Below are positions 17,702-24,510 of a stretch of 64,000 nt of DNA, piece by piece. Location of the stretch: assembly GCF_016195855.1 (NCBI RefSeq), contig NZ_JACPYU010000012.1, positions 62,001 through 126,000 of the forward strand, in the 5' to 3' direction. Within the stretch, counting starts at the first letter, position 1. The number at the start of each line of letters is the position of its first letter. Source of the stretch: Aquabacterium sp. Lineage in GTDB: Bacteria > Pseudomonadota > Gammaproteobacteria > Burkholderiales > Burkholderiaceae_C. Under the pieces are notes generated by a model, which had not been told where the DNA came from, did not search any database, and was given only the letters and a program-made list of their open reading frames with translations. The position numbers and the translations under genes are program-made.

Positions 17702-18598
17702 ATGACTGATCTCTCAGGGATCTGGGTGGCCATCGTCACCCCCTTTCTCGGCCCCACCTTCAGCCCGGCCCAAGGCCTGGGTGTGGACCATGCGGCCTTG
17801 CGGCAGTTGGTCCAGCACCTCAAGCAGGCGGAAGTCACCGGCCTGGTGGCCCTGGGCAGCACGGGCGAGCCCGCTGCGCTGGACGATGACGAGCAAAATG
17901 CCGTGCTCGACACGGTGCTGGACGCGGCGCAAGGCTTGCCGGTGATCGCCGGGCTGGCGGGCAACCATGTGGGCCACCTGCATGCCAGACTGGCCCACCT
18001 CAACACCTTGCCCCTGCATGCCGTGCTGAGCCCCGCGCCCTATTACGTGCGCCCCTCCCAAGCGGGGCTGGTCGCGCATTTCAAGGCGCTGGCCGACGCC
18101 TCGCGCGCGCCCCTCATGCTGTATGACATCCCCTACCGGACCGGCGTGCAGATGGACCTGGACACCCTGCTCACGCTGGCCGCACACGAACACATCATCG
18201 GCCTCAAGGACTGCGGCGGTTCGCTGGACAAGACCCAGCAGCTGATCGCCGATGGCCGGCTACAGGTGCTCAGTGGTGAAGACGCGCTGATCTTCCACAA
18301 CCTGTGCCTGGGTGGTGCGGGTGCCATCACGGCGGCCGCGCAGGTGGCACCACAAGCCTTCATGGCCATGTACCAGGCGCTGCGCGAAGGGCAACTGGCG
18401 CCGGCGCGCGCGTTGCAGCACCAACTGGCGCCGCTGATCCGCAGCCTGTTCAGCGAGCCCAACCCGGCGCTCGTCAAGGCAGAACTGGCCCGACAAGGCC
18501 TTGTGCTGCCGCATCTGAGGCCCCCCTTGCTGGAGGCAAGCGCCGGTGCTGCGCAGGCCCTGGAGGCCTGCATGCATGCGCTGGCCGCCGGGGGCTGA
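17702..18598 (+). CDS. dihydrodipicolinate synthase (DapA)-family aldolase
   Basis: This 298-aa class I aldolase is of the DapA/N-acetylneuraminate lyase family. Hallmarks are GSTGEPAALDDDEQ near residue 60, the catalytic Tyr region LMLYDIPYRTG (Tyr near 142), and the Schiff-base Lys in IIGLKDCGG (about 166). It fits 4-hydroxy-tetrahydrodipicolinate synthase, which joins pyruvate and aspartate semialdehyde in lysine synthesis. The family also contains many sugar-acid and imino-acid aldolases. The insertion LGPTFSPAQGLG near the N-terminus and the isolated location away from lysine genes leave the substrate open. ATG 17702 is chosen because GGAG lies 6 nt upstream. Confidence 0.8.
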   Translation: MTDLSGIWVAIVTPFLGPTFSPAQGLGVDHAALRQLVQHLKQAEVTGLVALGSTGEPAALDDDEQNAVLDTVLDAAQGLPVIAGLAGNHVGHLHARLAHLNTLPLHAVLSPAPYYVRPSQAGLVAHFKALADASRAPLMLYDIPYRTGVQMDLDTLLTLAAHEHIIGLKDCGGSLDKTQQLIADGRLQVLSGEDALIFHNLCLGGAGAITAAAQVAPQAFMAMYQALREGQLAPARALQHQLAPLIRSLFSEPNPALVKAELARQGLVLPHLRPPLLEASAGAAQALEACMHALAAGG

Positions 18599-18614
18599 AG
18601 CGCCGAGGCCTCAG

Positions 18615-19175
18615 TCAGGCCTGCACGTCGATCCAGCAGGCGATCAGCAGTTGCCCACCCCAGAGCACGGGCGGGCCGCTGCGTCGGGCCTCCACGCCCA
18701 CACGGCGCAGCAGGCGCTCCATGCCATAAGGGGAGACGGTGATCAGACGCTTGGCGCCCAGGTCGGCCGCCCTGTCCAGCACGGCCCTGGCCAGCAGGCG
18801 CGTGCGCATCAGGTCACCATCGGTATCGGCCCCATCCGGGCCGCTGGCCGAGCTGGCCCAGGTGGCAAAGCGAGACACCTCCCAGACCGAGGCGTCCGAG
18901 GGCAGCGGCTGCCCATGCATCAGGACGGGGAACACCTCGCCCAGCAGATAGGGGTGGTCGGTCGGCAGCAGGCGGGCACAGCCGCAGATGGCGCCATCGT
19001 CCTGCCGGGCCAGGACGTACTCGGTGTCCGCTCGATCGAACTGGTCCAGCTCCTGCCCCACAGGGCAATCCAGGGGCCACCCCAATCGGTTGACGAATAC
19101 CTCATACCGGTATGCAGACAAATCCCTGTACGCGATATCTGACATATCCGCTTTTCTACCGAAGATCGTCTTCAT
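18615..19175 (-). CDS. luxI: acyl-homoserine-lactone synthase (LuxI family)
   Basis: This enzyme makes N-acyl-homoserine lactone from S-adenosylmethionine and an acyl carrier. Family landmarks in the 186-aa product are Arg23, Phe27 and Trp33 (YRYEVFVNRLGWPL), the acidic cluster ELDQFDRAD, the ARLLPT segment with Arg68, PYLLGEVFP, and WEVSRFAT. ATG 19175 is preferred because GGGGAG lies 5 nt upstream; ATG 19145 is an alternative. A 20-bp lux box at 19224-19243 is placed for LuxR activation, with its centre 43-46 bp before a start site that would leave a short leader. An 11-bp inverted repeat (19176-19200) includes the Shine-Dalgarno sequence. The DUF4902-like gene is upstream on the same strand. 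Confidence 0.93.
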   Translation of the reverse strand: MKTIFGRKADMSDIAYRDLSAYRYEVFVNRLGWPLDCPVGQELDQFDRADTEYVLARQDDGAICGCARLLPTDHPYLLGEVFPVLMHGQPLPSDASVWEVSRFATWASSASGPDGADTDGDLMRTRLLARAVLDRAADLGAKRLITVSPYGMERLLRRVGVEARRSGPPVLWGGQLLIACWIDVQA

Positions 19176-19223
19176 GAATACTCCCCAAATGGGGATATTC
19201 AAGTGCACGCGTTCGGCGCGCTC

Positions 19224-19243
19224 AACTGAAACCAATGACAGTT
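19224..19243 (-). promoter_or_regulatory. lux box of luxI
   Basis: Read toward luxI, the site is AACTGTCATTGGTTTCAGTT, a 20-bp dyad of the form NNCTGN10CAGNN (22 bp if the outer C/G pair is counted). Sixteen of 20 bases match the second site at 20634-20653. It ends 49 nt before the luxI ATG, right for LuxR-dependent autoinduction of luxI. Confidence 0.75.
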
Positions 19244-19281
19244 GCCGCGCGTGTGCGCTTGTGCATGCCGGGGCCGCCCCC

Positions 19282-19728
19282 TTAATGCAGAACGGGCGGA
19301 AAGCCTGCAGAAGCAACCGGGGTCAAGGGCGTGGCGACATGCGCCAGCTCCACGGTCAGCTGTTGCGGCCAGGACAAACTGGCCAGGTATTGACGCAACA
19401 GGTACTCGGACGCTTTCGCCCCCAGGTCGGCCATGGCCTCCACCGTCACCAGCATCACATTGCTGCGCACGTCCCAGGGCGCCATGCGCACCTGCATGGT
19501 CGGGGCATCGACATACCAATCCCACCCGATTGACAGATGGATCGCCGGCACCCACCATTCCGTATAGCCCGCCTGACGACAGGGAATACAAAGGCTGTCA
19601 AGCATGCCTTTTACACTAGGGTCTTGCGCACTGCACAAATGCACGAGGTGCATGGCTTTCAATTCCGCCAGCGTGAGGCGCAGGTAGCCGTCGGGGTGGT
19701 GCCGGGTTTGCGGTAATCGTTTCATCAT
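19282..19728 (-). CDS. DUF4902-like quorum-sensing-associated protein
   Basis: This soluble 148-aa protein lies between luxI and luxR and is transcribed with luxI direction. The sequence (DGYLRLTLAELKAMHLVHL, AGYTEWWVPAIHLSIGWDWY, SNVMLVTVEAMADLG) recalls the DUF4902 family that often sits in LuxI/LuxR loci of Burkholderiales; family assignment is from memory. Position suggests a modulator of the circuit, comparable in placement to RsaM of Burkholderia, but no molecular function is known to me. Its two candidate ATGs (19728, 19725) lie only 3 nt from the divergent luxR ATG, so one of the two starts is probably further inside. The C-terminal ~20 residues look unstructured. Confidence 0.7.
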   Translation of the reverse strand: MMKRLPQTRHHPDGYLRLTLAELKAMHLVHLCSAQDPSVKGMLDSLCIPCRQAGYTEWWVPAIHLSIGWDWYVDAPTMQVRMAPWDVRSNVMLVTVEAMADLGAKASEYLLRQYLASLSWPQQLTVELAHVATPLTPVASAGFPPVLH

Positions 19729-19731
19729 CAA

Positions 19732-20508
19732 ATGATGGTAGGTGATTCGATCGCATCGCGGGATGTCAGAAATATCAGGTCGAAGAGGTTGCGCTTGATC
19801 CTGTCCAGCCAGACGATTCTTCAAGAAGCCATCGGCAGTGGCGGCCTGACCGCGGCCATCGGACACCTGACCCAAGTCTCCCAGAATCTGGGCTTCCCCT
19901 TCTTTGCCTATGGCGTGCGATGTCCCCTTCCGATCTCGCAACCGCGAATCGAGATGGCCAGCAACTACCCCGATGCCTGGCAACAGCAGTACCAGGCCCG
20001 TCATTACGCCCAGATCGACCCCACGGTTCGGCACTGCACCCGCGTCACCACGCCCGTGCTGTGGGACGCATCCGCCTTTGACGAGCGCCACTTCGCCGAG
20101 CAGGCCATGTCCCACGGCATCCGAACCGGGGTCTCGATCAGCGTGCGGGACGCCCAGGGCCGCCTCGGCATGGTGACCCTGGCCCGAGACCAGACCCTCT
20201 GCACACCCGATGAGTTCGCCCACATCGAAGGCAGCCTGACGCTGCTGGGGCAACTCACACACGCCGCCCTGGTTGAAAAGCTCGTTCAGCGCAGCAGCCA
20301 GCCGGCGCCCGCGCCCGCACTCAGCGAGCGGGAGTTGGAAGTGCTCAAGTGGACGGCCGAAGGCAAGACCTCCGGCGAGGTGGCCATGATCATGAACATC
20401 ACCGAACGCACGGTGAACTTCCACATCAGCAACTGCATCGTGAAGCTGGATGCCTCCAACAAGCTGCACGCGGCGGTCAAGGCGGCGATGTCGGGGCTGC
20501 TGGGCTGA
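19732..20508 (+). CDS. luxR: LuxR-family quorum-sensing regulator
   Basis: This is an autoinducer-responsive activator. The N-terminal ligand domain has the conserved binding-pocket residues: Trp83 and Tyr87 (DAWQQQY), Asp96 and Pro97 (QIDP), Trp111 (VLWDAS) and Gly133 (GIRTGVSI). The C-terminal helix-turn-helix (about residues 192-250) reads LSERELEVLKWTAEGKTSGEVA and ITERTVNFHISNCIVKL. Because the divergent gene begins 3 nt away, the true start may be inside; TTG near 19797, preceded by GAAGAGG, would still keep the whole ligand domain. It should bind the AHL made by the neighbouring LuxI and recognise the two AACTGTCA-type boxes at 19224 and 20634. Confidence 0.93.
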   Translation: MMVGDSIASRDVRNIRSKRLRLILSSQTILQEAIGSGGLTAAIGHLTQVSQNLGFPFFAYGVRCPLPISQPRIEMASNYPDAWQQQYQARHYAQIDPTVRHCTRVTTPVLWDASAFDERHFAEQAMSHGIRTGVSISVRDAQGRLGMVTLARDQTLCTPDEFAHIEGSLTLLGQLTHAALVEKLVQRSSQPAPAPALSERELEVLKWTAEGKTSGEVAMIMNITERTVNFHISNCIVKLDASNKLHAAVKAAMSGLLG

Positions 20509-20633
20509 TCTCCTCGGCTTGCCTCAGCGGATCTGTGCCTTCATTGAACGTCTGCGCGCTCGTTGGACATGGAAGAAGGCTCCCTGGATTTTGTATATTG
20601 CCCGGGAGTGTGTTGACACCCTTGCGCGCGGGC

Positions 20634-20653
20634 AACTGTCATGGTTGACAGTT
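20634..20653. promoter_or_regulatory. perfect lux box downstream of luxR
   Basis: AACTGTCATGGTTGACAGTT is a perfect dyad (8-bp arms, 4-bp centre) fitting NNCTGTN8ACAGNN and sharing 16 of 20 bases with the luxI box. It lies in the 192-bp gap between the convergent luxR and ABC-exporter stops, where no gene start is expected. A weak TATACA box on the minus strand (20597-20592) would direct RNA antisense to the luxR 3' end. Confidence 0.7.
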
Positions 20654-20700
20654 CCCGCCAGGTGGCCTTCGTGCAGGGGTAGGCGCGCAGGGTTGACGGG

Positions 20701-22554
20701 TCAGGCCATGTCGGCGTCGGCGTTGGCCACCTGCGCCTCATGGCCACCTGCCTGCTGCAGGCGCCACATCTGCGCGTAGCGGCCATTGGCGGCCAGCAGC
20801 TGCGGGTGCGTGCCGCGCTCGATGATGCGGCCGTGGTCCATCACCAGGATCTCGTGCGCATGCACGATGGTGGACAGGCGGTGCGCAATGACCAGCACCG
20901 TCTTGCCTTGCGCCACCGCGGCCAGCTCGGCCTGGATGGCGCGCTCGTTGGCCGAGTCCAGGGCCGAGGTGGCCTCGTCGAACACGAGGATGGGCGGGTC
21001 CTTGAGCAAGGTGCGGGCAATGGCCACACGTTGCTTCTCGCCACCTGAGAGCTTCAGCCCCCGCTCGCCCACCATGGTGTCATAGCCCTTGGGCGTGCTG
21101 CTGATGAAGTCGTGGATGCGCGCCGCCCTGGCCGCGGCCATCACCTCGTCCTGCGACGCTTCGGGCCGGCCGTAGGCGATGTTGTAGGCCACCGTGTCGT
21201 TGAAGAGCACGGTGTCCTGCGGCACGATGCCGATGCTGCGGCGCAGGCTGTCTTGCGTGAGGCCCTTGATGTCATGCCCGTTGACGGTGACACGGCCGCC
21301 CTGCACGTCATAAAAGCGGTAGAGCAGGCGCGCCAGCGTGGACTTGCCCGAGCCCGAGGGCCCGACCACGGCCACGGTCTGGCCCGCCGGGATCTCGAAG
21401 CTCACTTCATGCAGGATGGGGCGCGCAGGGTCATAGGCGAACTCGACGTGGTCGAAGCGCACCGAGGGTGGCCCCTTGAGCAACAGCGGCTTGGCGTCAG
21501 GCGAATCGGCCACCTCGCGGTCACGCAGCATCAGCGTGAACATCTTGTCCAGGTCGGTCAGCGACTGCTTGATCTCGCGGTAGATCACGCCCAGGAAGTT
21601 CAGCGGGATGTAGAGCTGGATCATGAAGGCGTTGACCATGACCAGGTCACCCACCGTCATGCGCCCGGCCACCACGCCGCCTGTGGCCCGCCACAGCATC
21701 AGGATCAGGCCCATGGCGATGATGGTCTGCTGGCCGGTGTTGAGCAGGGACAAGGTTTGCTGCGTCTTGACACCGGCGCGGCGCAGGCGCTCCAGGGCCT
21801 CGTCGTAACGACGGGTCTCGAAGGCTTCGTTGTTGAAGTACTTGACGGTCTCGTAGTTGAGCAGGGAGTCGATGGCGCGGGTGTGGGCCTTGGAGTCCAG
21901 CTCGTTCATCTCGCGGCGAAAGCGCGTGCGCCATTGCGTGACCGACACGGTGAAGGCGATGTAGATCACCAGCGCGGCCAGCGTGATCCAGGCAAACACC
22001 ATGTCGAACTTGATGGCCAGCAGGGACAGCACCATCGTGACCTCGATCAGCGTGGGCACGATGCTGTAGAGCGAGTACGAAATCAGCGAGTGCACGGCAC
22101 GGGTGCCGCGCTCGATGTCGCGGGTCATGCCACCAGTCTGGCGCTCCAGGTGAAAGCGCAGGCTCAACGCGTGCAGGTGCGAGAACACCTGCAGCGAGAT
22201 GCTGCGCGCCGCGCCTTCGGTGGCCTTGGCAAATACCAGCTCGCGCAACTCGGTGAACAAGGAGGTGGACAGGCGCAGCAAGCCATACGCCACCAGCAGC
22301 CCCACCGGCACGACCAGCATGGCCTGGGCGCTGTTGGCGTTGGGCGCCAGCTTGTCGACCAGGGACTTGAGCAGCAGCGGCACCCCCACATTGGCCACCT
22401 TGGCGCCGATCATGAAGGCCAGGGCCAGCACCACACGGCCTTTGTAGGCCCACAGATAGGGCCACAGGCGAGCGAGGGTGTCGCGGTCGGAACGGGGGGA
22501 TTCCGTGGCGGAAGCCTGGTTTTCAGGCGCGGGGATGTGTGCGAAGCGGCGCAT
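20701..22554 (-). CDS. Atm1-type ABC exporter (permease-ATPase)
   Basis: This is a half-size ABC transporter of 617 aa in the ABCB7/Atm1/HMT group. The N-terminal transmembrane domain (about residues 35-330) has six helices and the group-typical segment ETVKYFNNEAFETRRYDEAL. The ATPase domain has Walker A GPSGSGKST, the signature LSGGEKQR, Walker B ILVFDEATSALD and the switch His in IAHRLST. Relatives export glutathione-linked sulfur or metal compounds that support iron-sulfur protein assembly or metal resistance. ATG 22554 is chosen; the upstream extension would cover the thioesterase gene on the other strand. It is divergent from yciA with a 55-bp gap that must hold both promoters. Confidence 0.9.
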   Translation of the reverse strand: MRRFAHIPAPENQASATESPRSDRDTLARLWPYLWAYKGRVVLALAFMIGAKVANVGVPLLLKSLVDKLAPNANSAQAMLVVPVGLLVAYGLLRLSTSLFTELRELVFAKATEGAARSISLQVFSHLHALSLRFHLERQTGGMTRDIERGTRAVHSLISYSLYSIVPTLIEVTMVLSLLAIKFDMVFAWITLAALVIYIAFTVSVTQWRTRFRREMNELDSKAHTRAIDSLLNYETVKYFNNEAFETRRYDEALERLRRAGVKTQQTLSLLNTGQQTIIAMGLILMLWRATGGVVAGRMTVGDLVMVNAFMIQLYIPLNFLGVIYREIKQSLTDLDKMFTLMLRDREVADSPDAKPLLLKGPPSVRFDHVEFAYDPARPILHEVSFEIPAGQTVAVVGPSGSGKSTLARLLYRFYDVQGGRVTVNGHDIKGLTQDSLRRSIGIVPQDTVLFNDTVAYNIAYGRPEASQDEVMAAARAARIHDFISSTPKGYDTMVGERGLKLSGGEKQRVAIARTLLKDPPILVFDEATSALDSANERAIQAELAAVAQGKTVLVIAHRLSTIVHAHEILVMDHGRIIERGTHPQLLAANGRYAQMWRLQQAGGHEAQVANADADMA

Positions 22555-22609
22555 TCTGGAACAATGCTTTTCCTGATGTTGTAGAGGCCGATTGTCGGCC
22601 CGATTCCCC

Positions 22610-23032
22610 ATGACCGTTGCGCCACCGCCCAATACCCTGCTGACCCCCTCCGACCTGCACCCCGAAATGGAGCTGGTCATGCGGGTGATGCCCATGCCCA
22701 AGGATGCCAACGGCAACGGTGACATCTTTGGTGGCTGGATCATGTCGCAGGTGGACCTGGCCGCGTGCGTGCTGCCGGCGCGGGTGTCGCGCGGGCGCGT
22801 GACCACGGTGGCGGTCAACGAGTTTGTTTTTCGCAATGCGGTGTCCGTGGGCGACTTGTTGTCCTTCTACGCCCGCGTCGAGAAGATCGGCAACACCTCG
22901 ATCACCGTGCACGTCGAGGTCTGGGCCGAGCGCCGCCCGGCCGACCCCATCCTGGTCAAGGTCACCGAGGCGCACGTCACCTACGTGGCCATTGACCGCG
23001 ACGGTAAACCGCGCCCGGCTCGGCCGGTCTGA
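22610..23032 (+). CDS. yciA: YciA-type acyl-CoA thioesterase
   Basis: This hotdog-fold thioesterase of 140 aa hydrolyses acyl-CoA esters to free acid and CoA in the cytoplasm. The YciA signature is present: MPMPKDANGNGDIFGGWIMSQ with the catalytic Asp, then RGRVTTVAVNEFVFRNAVSVGD and the strand-rich SFYARVEKIGNTSITVHVEV. ATG 22610 starts directly before the family region; an upstream in-frame ATG at 22592 is possible. The Shine-Dalgarno signal is weak. The gene is divergent from the Atm1-type exporter. In enterobacteria YciA acts on short and medium acyl-CoA and may protect CoA pools. Confidence 0.9.
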   Translation: MTVAPPPNTLLTPSDLHPEMELVMRVMPMPKDANGNGDIFGGWIMSQVDLAACVLPARVSRGRVTTVAVNEFVFRNAVSVGDLLSFYARVEKIGNTSITVHVEVWAERRPADPILVKVTEAHVTYVAIDRDGKPRPARPV

Positions 23033-23140
23033 GCCTGCCAAGGCCGAATACCCCGCCATGGGCTTTGACGCCTGCCCAGAATCAGGCCCGCGTCACCCGT
23101 GTCAAACTGATCACGCCCGTCACAGCAAGGTTTTAACGCC

Positions 23141-23677
23141 ATGACATACCGCCATCACCTTCGCCAGGCCCCCACTCGTTCGGCACGGGCCATCAGCCTG
23201 CAGGCGCGTCGCCAGCAAATGGTCGCACGCGTGGTCAGCGCCCTCGTCGGGCTGACGCTGGTCGCCGGTGGCTTGCTGACAGCCCTCAACGCGCACGCTG
23301 GCACCACGGCCACCGCCAAATCAACGGCATCGGCGGCTTCGGCTGCCGCGGCCACCCATGGCACCGTTCAAGCGGTGCAGGCCGTTCAGGTCAAAGGCAA
23401 GGGCAGCGGCGTGGGCGTCGTGGCGGGCGCCGTGCTCGGCGGCCTGGTGGGCAACCAGATGGGCAAGGGCACGGGCAACACGGTGATGACGGTCGGTGGC
23501 GCCGTGGCCGGTGGGTATGCCGGCAACGAGGTCGAGAAGAACGTCAAGAAGCAGACCCTGTACAAGACCACGGTCAAGCTGGATGACGGCACAGTGCACG
23601 AGTACACCGTCGGCCAGCAATTTGCCGTGGGTGCCAAGGTCAATGTGTCGGGCAAGAAACTGACACTGGCCCACTGA
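23141..23677 (+). CDS. glycine-zipper 2TM-domain surface protein
   Basis: This 178-aa protein begins with a basic N-terminus and a hydrophobic helix (about residues 30-52) that may be an uncleaved anchor or a long signal peptide ending NAHAGT. An Ala/Ser/Thr-rich linker follows. The core is a glycine-zipper 2TM (17-kDa surface antigen) motif: GVVAGAVLGGLVGNQMGKGTGN and GGAVAGGYAGNEVEKNVK, about residues 95-140. A small C-terminal beta domain (TVKLDDGTVHEYTVGQQFAVG) completes it. Such proteins associate with the outer membrane. No lipobox cysteine is visible, unlike Rickettsia 17-kDa antigens or SlyB. Function is unknown beyond envelope structure. Confidence 0.8.
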   Translation: MTYRHHLRQAPTRSARAISLQARRQQMVARVVSALVGLTLVAGGLLTALNAHAGTTATAKSTASAASAAAATHGTVQAVQAVQVKGKGSGVGVVAGAVLGGLVGNQMGKGTGNTVMTVGGAVAGGYAGNEVEKNVKKQTLYKTTVKLDDGTVHEYTVGQQFAVGAKVNVSGKKLTLAH

Positions 23678-23748
23678 GGCCGCGCAGATTTGATGCGCCT
23701 CAAGCCCTGCTGGCAAGCGGGGCTCGCGGTTCGTGCGAGGATCGCGGG

Positions 23749-24483
23749 ATGGACGCTTTGAACCCTTCCCCGCTGGAACAGGTTCCTGCCGCGCTGCACA
23801 AGCAAGGCTGGGCCGTGATCAGCGCCGATACCCTGCTGAACTGGCTGCGCACCGATCAGGCCACGGCCGACGCCGTGCACGCCAGCTGGAACGACCTCCC
23901 GCCCGACCAGCACTTGCGCGACGGTGGCCATTACCGTTTTCGGCGTCACAGCTGCTTCAAGCTGGACCTCGCCACCGGCACTTTGAGCCAGACACCTCAC
24001 CGCGCCCACTGGCAACCGGTGACCTACAACGCCCTGCATGGCGGCTTTGAGCGGATGTTCCAGCCCATCGAGCCGGCCGTCTGCACGCACCCCATGTGGC
24101 AGGCCTTGCTGGCATCGATTGGCGGCCTGCTGGCACAAGCCAAGCCAGTGCCCACCTGGTACATCGAAGCCCACCAGTTCCGCGTGGACACCACGGGCGG
24201 CATCGGCCGCCCCACCCCCGAAGGCGCGCACCGCGATGGCGTGGACTTTGTGGCCGTGCTCATGCTGGAGCGCCATGAAGTCAAAGGCGGCGAGACACGC
24301 GTGTTCGAAGCCGACGGCCCGCACGGTGTGCGCTTCACGCTGACCCAGCCCTGGAGCACCCTGCTGCTGGACGACGAACGTGTGATCCATGAGTCCACGC
24401 CCATCCAGCCGGTGGGCGAACATGGCTGGCGCGACACGCTGGTGCTGACCTTCCGCCAAAGCGCCTTCCAGGGCCCGAACTGA
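23749..24483 (+). CDS. 2OG-Fe(II) dioxygenase family protein
   Basis: This 244-aa cytoplasmic protein has the 2-oxoglutarate/Fe(II) dioxygenase facial triad His161-x-Asp163 (EGAHRDGVDF) and distal His214 (DERVIHEST). A likely 2OG-binding Arg is in HGWRDTLVLTF (Arg228). The overall pattern, including GGHYRFRRHSCF and PTWYIEAHQFRV, matches the small bacterial 2OG-Fe dioxygenase family, some members of which hydroxylate free amino acids such as isoleucine. That substrate class is a family possibility, not a sequence reading. The stop lies 27 nt from the convergent reductase stop, with a perfect 14-bp palindrome (GGCCTGATCAGGCC, 24504-24517) between them. Confidence 0.82.
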   Translation: MDALNPSPLEQVPAALHKQGWAVISADTLLNWLRTDQATADAVHASWNDLPPDQHLRDGGHYRFRRHSCFKLDLATGTLSQTPHRAHWQPVTYNALHGGFERMFQPIEPAVCTHPMWQALLASIGGLLAQAKPVPTWYIEAHQFRVDTTGGIGRPTPEGAHRDGVDFVAVLMLERHEVKGGETRVFEADGPHGVRFTLTQPWSTLLLDDERVIHESTPIQPVGEHGWRDTLVLTFRQSAFQGPN

Positions 24484-24510
24484 GGGCGCTGGTGCGGCAT
24501 GCTGGCCTGA

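Noticed and set aside
20740..22584. Long plus-strand frames over the ABC exporter
   Set aside because: Translations are His/Gln/Gly-rich shadows; the minus strand has Walker A, signature and Walker B motifs.
22555..22836. Upstream extension of the ABC exporter to base 22836
   Set aside because: It would lie antisense over the YciA coding region and adds unrelated residues; the exporter family starts near the ATG at 22554.
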